Shown piece by piece: positions 23,381-32,872 of a stretch of 64,000 bases of DNA. The stretch's first letter is position 1. Each line of letters begins with the position of its first letter. The DNA is from Gammaproteobacteria bacterium (GTDB lineage Bacteria; Pseudomonadota; Gammaproteobacteria; Eutrophobiales; Eutrophobiaceae), in assembly GCA_004297165.1 (NCBI GenBank), contig SCUJ01000001.1, positions 124,001-188,000 on the forward strand, written 5' to 3'. The notes under the pieces are model-generated. The model did not search any database and had not been told where the DNA came from. It worked only from the letters and a program-made list of their open reading frames with translations. A program made the position numbers and the translations under genes.

Positions 23381-23669
23381 AATGCTTTATTTGTCGCTTA
23401 TTCACGGTATTTGTCGTGAAAAAGTGTTTTAACGTCGCAAATCTAGCAATTTATCACGTAAACCTAATACACACCTGAACCTATAGTTTTCACTTTCCTA
23501 CCAATTAATCTTGGAAGATAAATACACAATCTGGTTATATTCAAGTTGATAGCTACTCAAACCGGTTTATTACGCCAGAAAAACACCGGTTGGAACTCAT
23601 TAACTCAAGGGAATATAGTAGACACCGATCGATAGATTCTTGCGAAGTATCTCAAGGGAGGAACACCAC
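23381..23669. other. AT-rich intergenic region between fic and the plus-strand phospholipase gene
   Basis: Divergent promoter space, clearly AT-rich compared with the flanking core genome. Beyond the TTGTCGC/TTGTCGTGAAAA half-sites no gene, RNA or terminator is recognised. A clear ribosome site (AAGGGAGG, ending at 23661) serves the rightward gene. Confidence 0.5.
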
Positions 23670-24629
23670 ATGCCAGGAGCATTTGCTCATATGATCGCAG
23701 CGAACAAGGCTAAATTCGCCTTGGAGAAACAGGGTCTGCAATTCCCCATAAAGGCTCTCAACCTCTTTCCCGAATGGCTTCAGTCCGGCGCTGTCGGTCC
23801 CGATTACCCGTATTTGCACCATGCACTGACCAGCCATGATCCCTCTGACAATTGGGCTGACCGCATGCATTACGAACGGACTGGCGATGTGGTCCGCGTG
23901 GGAATCCGGCATCTGCGTGAACGGTACTCCGCCGAGCAAACGGATGATCTCTATCTTCGCGTCTTTGCCTGGTTCTTTGGCTATGCGTCCCATGTCATGC
24001 TTGACGCAACCATTCATCCCGTGGTTCGTGCCATTGTGGGTGAGTATGCGGAACACAAGACAGAACACCGGACATGCGAAATGTACATGGACTCCTACAT
24101 CTACCGTGAGACATACGGGACCGACCTCGTCAACAGCGAGTGGGCCGATTACCTGAGGCATCTCAACTACCCCGAGGGGAAGTTCGACGAGGCCGTAGTA
24201 ACCCTCTGGGACGCAATACTCCGAGAGGTTTACCCGCAGGAATATGCACGAAATCCCCCACAGATTTCAGCCTGGCATGACGCGTATGTGAACAAACTGG
24301 ACAAAGCCGATGTCAATGCATTGTTCTTCCGCCATGCGGCGGCTGGCAAGGGCGTACTTTATATTGCCAGCGAGGACATACCAATAGACACTTTCGGTAA
24401 ATATATCGAGAACGCCGCTCTGCCACCCAACAATCGTTTCAATGCAGCTACAATGCACTACTCCAAGGTGTTTGAGCTTGGAGTCGACAATATTGCCCGG
24501 GTCTGGACCGTCATGGCAGCGGCCATCGAAGGCAATGGCGATCTTGAAATCCCATTAATTGCAAACTGGAACCTGGATACGGGGACCATTGATCTGGAGG
24601 GAAAAGGCGATGCGACGCTCTGGGTGTAA
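23670..24629 (+). CDS. Zinc-dependent phospholipase C family protein
   Basis: A 319-residue protein of the Zn_dep_PLPC type (S1/P1-nuclease-like all-helical fold). The N-terminus M-P-G-A-F-A-H-M-I-A-A-N-K-A, the segment G-Y-A-S-H-V-M-L-D-A-T-I-H-P and E-H-R-T-C-E-M-Y-M-D supply the histidine and acidic residues expected as metal ligands. There is no signal peptide, so unlike secreted phospholipases it should stay in the cytoplasm. The start at 23670 is fixed by AAGGGAGG eight bases upstream. It overlaps the next gene by 20 nt. Family membership is recognised from pattern, while substrate and link to the surrounding restriction genes are unknown. It lies on the strand opposite to the restriction genes, between hsdS and hsdR. 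Confidence 0.75.
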   Translation: MPGAFAHMIAANKAKFALEKQGLQFPIKALNLFPEWLQSGAVGPDYPYLHHALTSHDPSDNWADRMHYERTGDVVRVGIRHLRERYSAEQTDDLYLRVFAWFFGYASHVMLDATIHPVVRAIVGEYAEHKTEHRTCEMYMDSYIYRETYGTDLVNSEWADYLRHLNYPEGKFDEAVVTLWDAILREVYPQEYARNPPQISAWHDAYVNKLDKADVNALFFRHAAAGKGVLYIASEDIPIDTFGKYIENAALPPNNRFNAATMHYSKVFELGVDNIARVWTVMAAAIEGNGDLEIPLIANWNLDTGTIDLEGKGDATLWV

Positions 24630-25056
24630 CCTGCATTTCGTTTTATTGACAGTATTTGTATTAACCAAAAGTACATTGTGCGCCGCGCTTGATTCCAATA
24701 ATTGCCGCGAATATAGCGAAAAAGACATGGGGCAATTGGCCACCTTTGTTCGTGTCACCATGGATATCGTGAACAGCAGTTACGATAGAGGGAATACGCC
24801 TGCTCTCGTAACCGAGGAAAACATCAAAGAGATAATCAGACAACGTGGAACACCGTTTAAGGAACTGGAACTGCTCGATCAGTACGAATTGAACATGGTG
24901 ACACACGAGGGCCAGTGGGCCACAGTGGCGTGGGATCCCACAAACAACCAAAAACTACTCCAGGACTTGAGATGCACCACGCGACTCGACGAATCGAGCT
25001 GGAAGACCTGCAGCCACGGGCATAAACTCACCCTGGATTGGCGCGCTTGTAATTAA
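24610..25056 (+). CDS. Small exported protein, unknown
   Basis: A 148-residue product with a signal peptide (M-R-R-S-G-C-N then F-V-L-L-T-V-F-V-L-T and cleavage near L-C-A-A-L-D). The mature part is polar with four cysteines (N-C-R-E, L-R-C-T, K-T-C-S, R-A-C-N), compatible with disulfides. The ATG at 24610 overlaps the end of the phospholipase-like gene by 20 nt and has GGAGGG ~9 bases upstream, so translation is coupled. No family is recognised. The pairing of a leaderless phospholipase-like protein with an exported partner is the only functional clue. The next 149 nt to the convergent DUF6119-like gene hold nothing recognisable. Confidence 0.65.
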   Translation: MRRSGCNLHFVLLTVFVLTKSTLCAALDSNNCREYSEKDMGQLATFVRVTMDIVNSSYDRGNTPALVTEENIKEIIRQRGTPFKELELLDQYELNMVTHEGQWATVAWDPTNNQKLLQDLRCTTRLDESSWKTCSHGHKLTLDWRACN

Positions 25057-25205
25057 CAAATCCTGTCATCGGGATAAAAACCTGCAGCTTCTCTGATTTC
25101 GATCGAGCTATAAAGCTTCACAGAAAACTTGCGCATATTACAGAATGCAGGATTGGGTGGTTTTGTGTTCCCTAGGAATAGGCATTTCTCGATCAAGTCC
25201 GTACT

Positions 25206-26789
25206 TCACCTACTGATCTTCAGTTTCAACACTTCATAGCCAAGCTTCCGAAGTGCCTTAACGGCAAACTTGAGGCTCACTTTGCTGAAAAATGGCAGTT
25301 CCAGCGCTCCCGGTTTGTCGCTCATGATTGCCAAACAAATCTTGTGGTCCTTGGGCGATGGTGGAGTGCCTACGTCCCGAAGTTTGAAACCCCGTGGCAG
25401 TTTTCCGTTCAACTCCTTGCGAAATCCTTCCTCGTGCAGGAAGTAATCGCCCGAAACGAGCGCCTGTGAAAACAAGTGGCTCAACACACTAGAACCCGCG
25501 TATTTCTTCACATGAATAATATCGCCGCCCTTGGAATACAAATCGCAAAACTCAACTGGACCCTTGCTCCCGGCATATCGAATCAGTTGTCTGTCCATTA
25601 AAGCATAGGAACCATCAAGTGCAGCAACGGACTTCAAGTACTCCGGCTCCTTCTTCGCCCCATAAGATGGCAAAGCGATCTGTGAATTAGGTACAGAGTT
25701 ATAAAAGTCACTGACCTCGGCAACGTAGTTCTTAGCAATGTGATACCAAGCGCCATCATTGAGAATGTATTTCTTGCCGTTGATATCGATTTCCGCATTC
25801 AGGCAGCGATACACCTTCCATGGGGTCGGCGGTCTATCATCGGTCCAATACATAAATACATTCTTGTGTTTCAGCGATTCGACCGTGAGTTGCTCGTCTA
25901 TCTCGCATTCCTTGGCCCACTCCTCGATGTCCAAATCGAGCCGGGTAACTGGCGCATTCCGCCTTATATTTGCAAATCCTTTTATATCCTGCCATTCGAC
26001 AACTTCTGGAATTGCCAACCATGCATCATGAAATTTCTTGTCAATGACTTTCCTGACAAGCGCAGAGTCCAGGGCTTCAACAATCAGCTTGTCTCGCTCT
26101 TCCTGGATGAACTCGAACCAAGGATAGAGTTTCTTGTATCGATCCTTCGCATAGGCCGTGTATAAGTTCGCAGCAAGCTCTTTGAACGACGGGAGATCTA
26201 CCCTTGTGTGTATCGATATTGAGTCTCTGCCAGAAACGGTTTCCGTATCGTCTCCCTCGTCTGCTTTTTCCACATGAGCGGTGATCGATTTGAGAATATC
26301 GATGTCATAATCAAATTCGAACTCTCCGATTTCCAGATTCTTCGTAGCCTGCTCCCTCGAATGTAGTGCGACATGACTAATGTTTGTCTTATCTATAGAA
26401 CGAATGCTTGCGGGATCGCTCATGTTCAGGGTAACGATCAACCCGAAATTGCGCTCGTAGGCCAACTGGTTGATCAAATGCCTAGCGTGCCCAAACGTAA
26501 AGCAAAAGTACCTGCTCTTGTGCTTCATCACGTACAGGCCGCGAGAAGATTGGTTGAATATCTCAGCCTTCTTGAACCCAGGCACATCTTGAAAGAGTGC
26601 CGCCCAATCCGGAACGCTTCGAAAACCGCCTTTGTAAATCAGCTCACCGTCCGCACCATCGACGTTAATTTGTAATCTCTTGAAATCGCCATCCAACTCA
26701 ATAAAGTCGTCAACCTTAGTGTATCCTTCCTTGATCAAAAACACCGTCACCTTTAGTTTCTTCCCTTCTTCCTTAGCTTTCTTCTGCAT
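25206..26789 (-). CDS. DUF6119/TIGR04141-like protein, type I RM-associated
   Basis: A 527-residue protein resembling the sporadically distributed TIGR04141/DUF6119 family, with the N-terminal K-V-T-V-F-L-I-K-E-G-Y, the block S-R-Y-F-C-F-T-F-G-H-A-R-H-L-I in place of the family's F-x-F-G-x-G-R-x-L-L segment, and the central R-x-D-L-P-S-F-K-E-L-A. No transmembrane segments or known catalytic motif are visible. It starts 17 nt downstream of hsdS with AAGGGG as ribosome site, so it is part of the hsdMS transcript. Families of this sort recur in defence loci, but no activity is established. The family call rests on pattern memory and could be wrong, while co-transcription with hsdS is seen directly. 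Confidence 0.6.
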   Translation of the reverse strand: MQKKAKEEGKKLKVTVFLIKEGYTKVDDFIELDGDFKRLQINVDGADGELIYKGGFRSVPDWAALFQDVPGFKKAEIFNQSSRGLYVMKHKSRYFCFTFGHARHLINQLAYERNFGLIVTLNMSDPASIRSIDKTNISHVALHSREQATKNLEIGEFEFDYDIDILKSITAHVEKADEGDDTETVSGRDSISIHTRVDLPSFKELAANLYTAYAKDRYKKLYPWFEFIQEERDKLIVEALDSALVRKVIDKKFHDAWLAIPEVVEWQDIKGFANIRRNAPVTRLDLDIEEWAKECEIDEQLTVESLKHKNVFMYWTDDRPPTPWKVYRCLNAEIDINGKKYILNDGAWYHIAKNYVAEVSDFYNSVPNSQIALPSYGAKKEPEYLKSVAALDGSYALMDRQLIRYAGSKGPVEFCDLYSKGGDIIHVKKYAGSSVLSHLFSQALVSGDYFLHEEGFRKELNGKLPRGFKLRDVGTPPSPKDHKICLAIMSDKPGALELPFFSKVSLKFAVKALRKLGYEVLKLKISR

Positions 26790-26806
26790 TGCCGGTTCCC
26801 CTTCTT

Positions 26807-28156
26807 TTATTGAGATGAGAGCGGCAAATTCCCATATAGGGAAGTTTCATTTCGCCATTCCCATAGCAGCTCAAGGTCGTTCACTCGAATCTGCGCTGTC
26901 ATCAACTGATGCAGCAGTGTACGGAAGAGGTTGGTGAGGAGATCTTTGCGGCGCATATGCATTTCAATTTTTGCATCTAGTGCTGTGATGCATTGTGCAA
27001 TCTCCACCTCTTCATCCTTCGTCGCTGGAATAGCGATGTTAATAACTTCAAAGGCACCTTTGTTCAGAATCGGCACCGGTCCAAATGTTGCAAAACTGCG
27101 CCAGTATTCTGAGAAGTAGCTCAGCAAATAGTAAATGAAAGCTGGGTCGTGTCTTTCGTTACAGATAATTGTATTGATTTGCTGGTTGGTTGCGGAATCA
27201 GCTTTCGAAGTCATGCCGACTTTGCCGATGCTGGAGCCTATACAGACGCACATAACTGCCTCCTTTGGCAGAGCACGAATAACGTCCAAGCCGCGCCGAG
27301 AAATCTTCTTCCCCGAGTTGTAGATTTGACGTGTTTGTCCCAAGTCTGCTGGTGCAATGAAATCCACTTCTGGCGGTGAGTAATACTCTGGCACCTTGGT
27401 TTTAGGTGTAGTTCCGGTAATAACTTTGCCAAGAGAACCGATTTTCACTATTTCCCAACTCTCCGGCACGGGGCCGATTTCCGTTTGTTTTTCGTGTTCG
27501 CCGCGCAGGCCTTGGGTGAAAAGTTGGTGGAGGAGTGTCTTTTTCAGTTCGGTTATGAGTTGAAGCAGTTGTTCCTGCTGCTCGATTGCCCGCTGTACCA
27601 CCCCCAACACCCCGGCAATCTTGTGCTGCTCGGGGAGGGATGGAAGTGGAATCTCAAGAGCTTTCAGCTTTGCTTGATTGATTGATGACTGGTTAACCGA
27701 GCGGCTACAAATCTTTACAAATACACCTTTCATGCGGTAGTAACAACATACGAAGTGAAGGAACTGCGGTTCGAGTACCTTTTTATTTACTCGCAAGAGT
27801 AACAGGTTCATACCGTGCAGTAGATCTGCGTAATTCCGTGATGCGATAGCAGTTTTGCCAAGATGTGGATCGCTGTTGATGTGACTGAAAAGGATATCGC
27901 CCTTGCGAATACGATACTTTTCGACTTGTTCTGTGCTGAGACCGGAAACTGAGCGAACTTTAGTCTCGTCGATGATCCCATCCGAAATGGTTTCAATTCG
28001 TGTGACTCGCAGCACTCCTCGTTCTTTGCTTTGCTCTACGGTCAATCCATTCCGCATTAGCAACAAAAGAGGTTCTTTCTCTCTCCCGAGAGGAGCGGAA
28101 TCCCAGTCTGCAGCAATCTGCGTGAACTCGATGTCCCGGACTGCATCCATATTCAT
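26807..28156 (-). CDS. hsdS: Type I restriction enzyme, specificity subunit
   Basis: A 449-residue DNA-recognition subunit with the expected two-fold layout: N-terminal target-recognition domain, a conserved helical spacer (I-P-L-P-S-L-P-E-Q-H-K-I-A-G-V-L followed by Q-E-Q-L-L-Q-L-I-T-E-L-K-K-T-L-L-H-Q-L), second target-recognition domain beginning at P-E-S-W-E-I-V-K-I-G-S-L, and a second conserved helix (I-A-I-P-A-T-K-D-E-E-V-E-I-A-Q-C-I). The two domains each read half of a bipartite target, which cannot be predicted here. It overlaps hsdM by 4 nt (ATGA). Confidence 0.93.
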   Translation of the reverse strand: MNMDAVRDIEFTQIAADWDSAPLGREKEPLLLLMRNGLTVEQSKERGVLRVTRIETISDGIIDETKVRSVSGLSTEQVEKYRIRKGDILFSHINSDPHLGKTAIASRNYADLLHGMNLLLLRVNKKVLEPQFLHFVCCYYRMKGVFVKICSRSVNQSSINQAKLKALEIPLPSLPEQHKIAGVLGVVQRAIEQQEQLLQLITELKKTLLHQLFTQGLRGEHEKQTEIGPVPESWEIVKIGSLGKVITGTTPKTKVPEYYSPPEVDFIAPADLGQTRQIYNSGKKISRRGLDVIRALPKEAVMCVCIGSSIGKVGMTSKADSATNQQINTIICNERHDPAFIYYLLSYFSEYWRSFATFGPVPILNKGAFEVINIAIPATKDEEVEIAQCITALDAKIEMHMRRKDLLTNLFRTLLHQLMTAQIRVNDLELLWEWRNETSLYGNLPLSSQ

Positions 28157-29790
28157 ATCATCAATTTTCTGAGAATTGCTCTCAGTGATAGAGACGTCTT
28201 TTGTGCTTCGTCTTCAAGTGCGTCAAGTTCCTCGACGATTTCAGTGACGGATCGATACTCGTCGCCCTCTCCCGTGTGGATGTAGCGGCTGGGGGAAATG
28301 TTGTAGTCGTTCTTCGCGATCTCCTCGCGGGTAACGATACGTGAATATTTCTCCGCTTCTTTCCAAGCGGCGAAGGTATCAGCGATGCGGGCGATGGCGT
28401 CATCGGGGATGTAGTTCTTGGGGTCGCCCTTCACGAGCTCGCGGCTGGCGTTGAGCAAGAACAGCTTGCCCTGGCGCTCTTTAGGCTTCGTTTTGTTCAG
28501 CACGATGACAATGCCCGGCGCGGTGGTGTTGTAGAAAAGGTTCTCTGGCAGGTAGATGACGCCATCGATATAGTCCTGCTCCACGAACCAGCGGCGCACT
28601 TCTTTTTCCTTGTTGGTGTTGGCGTTGCCGGAACCGCGCGAAGCGGCGCCGGTGTCGAGTACCACGGCGGCGCGGCCCCGGTCGTTGAGGCTCGCGAGAA
28701 TATGCTGCATCCAGCCCCAGTCGGCCTTGCCGCCGGGGTAACCCGCCCCCTTGGGGAAACGGTCGAGTTCGTCGGCGTCGTAGTCCTTCTCCTTGAACTC
28801 GGTCTGGTTCCACATGGGGTTGGCCACCACGCGGTCGAAGATCTGAAGGCGATTGCCCTTGCGGAATTTCGGTTTGCGGAAGGTATCGCCGATCTGTATC
28901 TCGCCTTCCATGTCGTGAATGATCATGTTCATGTTGGCCATGGCCCAGGTGCCGGGTTCGTTTTCCTGGCCATAGAGTCTGGCCGGCGCGTACTTCTTCT
29001 TCGAGCGCATGTTCATCTTTTCCTGCAATACCAGCTCACACTTGATCAGCAGACCGGCGGAGCCGCAACAGGGGTCGTAGATATCCATGCCCGGTTCGGT
29101 GTCCATGATGCGTGCCAAGACGAAGCCGACCTCGGTGGGCGTGTAGAACTCCCCCGCGCTCTGGCCGGAGCCTTCCGCGAATTTGCGGATGAGGTATTCG
29201 TAGCTGCGGCCGATGATATCCGGCTCCACGTCATTCAAGCCAAGATGCTTGGCGCTGATGGCCTCGATGAGGTTGGAAAGCCGGTCGTCGTCGATATCGC
29301 GTTGGCCGTGTGTGGTAGCGTTGAAGTCCACGCGGTCGATGATGCCCTTGAGCAGCGGGTTGGCATCGGCAATAGCGCGCAGATGGGTGGTAAGTTGCAG
29401 ACCAATCTTGTCCGATAGGGTGCGGATCACCGACCAGATGGTATCGTTCGGGTTTTTGGGTTCCAGCGGCAGGTAGAAGCGCACCAGTTTCTTGTCGCGC
29501 TTGACCAGCTTGAAGGCCTTCTCGCGCGAGCCGACCTCTTGAGCGATGCGGTTCAGTTCATCGTCGAAGACGTCACACAGGCGCTTGGCGAAGATCAAGG
29601 GGAGGATGAACTCCTTGTACTTCGGGGCATCCTTCGCGCCACGGATGGAACAAGCGGCGTCCCAGATCCAGGATTCCAGGGATTTGCCGTTGGCATTGGT
29701 ATCGCGAGCGCGGTTACGACCAACAGGTCTCGCGTCGGGATCGGTTTTATAGACAGCGGCTGTTTCTTTTACTTTCTTCCTTTTGACCAT
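28153..29790 (-). CDS. hsdM: Type I restriction enzyme, N6-adenine methyltransferase subunit
   Basis: A 545-residue modification subunit. SAM-binding motif I is Y-D-P-C-C-G-S-A-G-L-L (239-248) and catalytic motif IV is A-N-P-M-W-N-Q (323-329), a variant of N-P-P-F that is normal for one HsdM branch. The F-Y-T-P-T-E-V block before motif I is typical. The basic N-terminal tail (M-V-K-R-K-K-V-K) is a small addition. The ATG at 29790 is preceded by ACAGGTAACC. It is first in the minus-strand operon, so the palindromes in 30015-30103 are candidate control sites for hsdMS. Confidence 0.94.
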   Translation of the reverse strand: MVKRKKVKETAAVYKTDPDARPVGRNRARDTNANGKSLESWIWDAACSIRGAKDAPKYKEFILPLIFAKRLCDVFDDELNRIAQEVGSREKAFKLVKRDKKLVRFYLPLEPKNPNDTIWSVIRTLSDKIGLQLTTHLRAIADANPLLKGIIDRVDFNATTHGQRDIDDDRLSNLIEAISAKHLGLNDVEPDIIGRSYEYLIRKFAEGSGQSAGEFYTPTEVGFVLARIMDTEPGMDIYDPCCGSAGLLIKCELVLQEKMNMRSKKKYAPARLYGQENEPGTWAMANMNMIIHDMEGEIQIGDTFRKPKFRKGNRLQIFDRVVANPMWNQTEFKEKDYDADELDRFPKGAGYPGGKADWGWMQHILASLNDRGRAAVVLDTGAASRGSGNANTNKEKEVRRWFVEQDYIDGVIYLPENLFYNTTAPGIVIVLNKTKPKERQGKLFLLNASRELVKGDPKNYIPDDAIARIADTFAAWKEAEKYSRIVTREEIAKNDYNISPSRYIHTGEGDEYRSVTEIVEELDALEDEAQKTSLSLRAILRKLMI

Positions 29791-29927
29791 GGTTACCTGT
29801 CAAACCCTATTCCTTGTGTAACATGTTGGTTTGATGATACTCCCATTTCTAATGGGATAAAATTTTGAATCCGAAGCGATGAAGCAGTCACCTCGCGTTA
29901 TTCATTCAGCGCAGTTATTTCGGATCG

Positions 29928-30014
29928 ATGGGTTGCGCTGCTCCCGGCCATCCATGGCCTGCGTAGCATTTGGGCATCCATGCATGACACGCTCTTAGGG
30001 TTAACCCACGCTAC
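29928..30014. repeat. Interrupted dispersed repeat with internal ATCCATG units
   Basis: Outer arms ATGGGTT (29928-29934) and TTAACCCACG (30001-30010) belong to the common GGTGGGTTA/TAACCCACC type of intergenic repeat. Between them lies ~65 bp with GGCCATCCATGGCC (29946-29959) and GGGCATCCATGC further on, sharing the core CATCCATG. It looks like one small repeat inserted inside another. Confidence 0.45.
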
Positions 30015-30103
30015 TTGAAGTCAGAAATTGTGATCTCAAAATGTGGTCGCAAATTGCGACCACCTTTCTCTCCTGCTTTAAGGTCACAGATTGTGACCTT
30101 AAA
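30015..30103. promoter_or_regulatory. Three palindromic operator-like sites upstream of hsdM
   Basis: Site 1 (30015-30039): TTGAAGTCAGA / TGTGATCTCAA, imperfect. Site 2 (30043-30063): GTGGTCGCAA-A-TTGCGACCAC, perfect 10-bp arms. Site 3 (30077-30103): TTTAAGGTCACA-GAT-TGTGACCTTAAA, perfect 12-bp arms. All share the plan (A/G)GTC-x-CA-x-x-TTG-x-GA(C/T)C. Centres are 26 and 37 bp apart. They lie 225-313 bp upstream of hsdM and no regulator gene is adjacent, so they may be control sites or a mobile repeat family. Confidence 0.55.
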
Positions 30104-30244
30104 CTTGAGGTGCTAATTCGTCGACTTATCAGACTCTGCGGTCTTTGAGGTTAAAGTGCCGTACAGAATAGGTTTTTCCGTCTTCCGCAACATGTGCAAA
30201 ATTTGCACATACTGATTCCTGGGCCAGTTCACCCACCTTGAATC

Positions 30245-30274
30245 GGTGGGTTACACCCTTCGGGCTAACCCACC
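30245..30274. repeat. GGTGGGTTA/TAACCCACC intergenic palindrome
   Basis: Perfect 9-bp arms GGTGGGTTA (30245-30253) and TAACCCACC (30266-30274) around CACCCTTCGGGC. Repeats of this appearance are common between genes of many proteobacteria. There is no coding content. Confidence 0.6.
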
Positions 30275-30290
30275 CTACCTTTTTCTGCCA

Positions 30291-30321
30291 GGGGTCAGAC
30301 CCAGACGGCAGGTCTGACCCC
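30291..30321. repeat. GGGGTCAGACC inverted repeat
   Basis: Perfect 11-bp arms GGGGTCAGACC (30291-30301) and GGTCTGACCCC (30311-30321) with a 9-nt loop, 38 bp downstream of the icd stop. It may stop icd transcripts, although no T-run follows on the minus strand. Similar sequences are widespread repeats. Confidence 0.6.
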
Positions 30322-30358
30322 TTGCGTTCTGACTCCTCACCCCGGTTATATTTGCCGA

Positions 30359-32716
<2,358 letters not shown>

Positions 32717-32727
<11 letters not shown>

Positions 32728-32763
32728 CAACCTGCTTTAGCCCAAGCTGATGCGGGTTTTTTT
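32717..32763 (+). terminator. Expression platform of the SAM-II element: hairpin and T-run
   Basis: GCTAAAGAGGT (32717-32727) can pair with ACCTgCTTTAGC (32730-32741), using the same bases as the aptamer 3' strand, so aptamer and hairpin are mutually exclusive. It is followed by AGCCC...GGGTT and seven T (32757-32763). A second alternative pairs ATCAGCTTG (32689-32697, aptamer loop) with CAAGCTGAT (32743-32751). This indicates transcriptional control; which fold is the terminator is not settled by inspection. Confidence 0.6.
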
Positions 32764-32872
32764 ATGCCTGGCGCTGGTTCACCATGGCGGTCCGCAAGGA
32801 CGGCGCATTATAGCAACAGTCGGGTGGTTGCTGTAGTGCGCGGCAGCGCCGGAACTCATCCGGGAGGCAATC

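Larger units (their letters stand above)
18637..29790 (-). other. Type I restriction-modification island with accessory genes
   Basis: Minus-strand order from 29790 leftward: hsdM, hsdS, a DUF6119/TIGR04141-like gene, then a gap occupied by two plus-strand genes, then a Fic-like gene, hsdR and a small YgjP-like metallopeptidase. Overlaps of 1-10 nt couple hsdM-hsdS, fic-hsdR and hsdR-ygjP. Base composition is visibly more AT-rich from ~22 to 28 kb than in the flanking housekeeping genes, which supports acquisition by transfer. Repeats border the right side (29.9-30.3 kb). Confidence 0.85.

Noticed and set aside
28816-28828. HsdM motif IV reads N-P-M-W rather than N-P-P-F/Y, suggesting an inactive methylase
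   Set aside because: A branch of type I HsdM proteins is known with A-N-P-M-W-N-Q, and motif I is intact, so the subunit is probably active.
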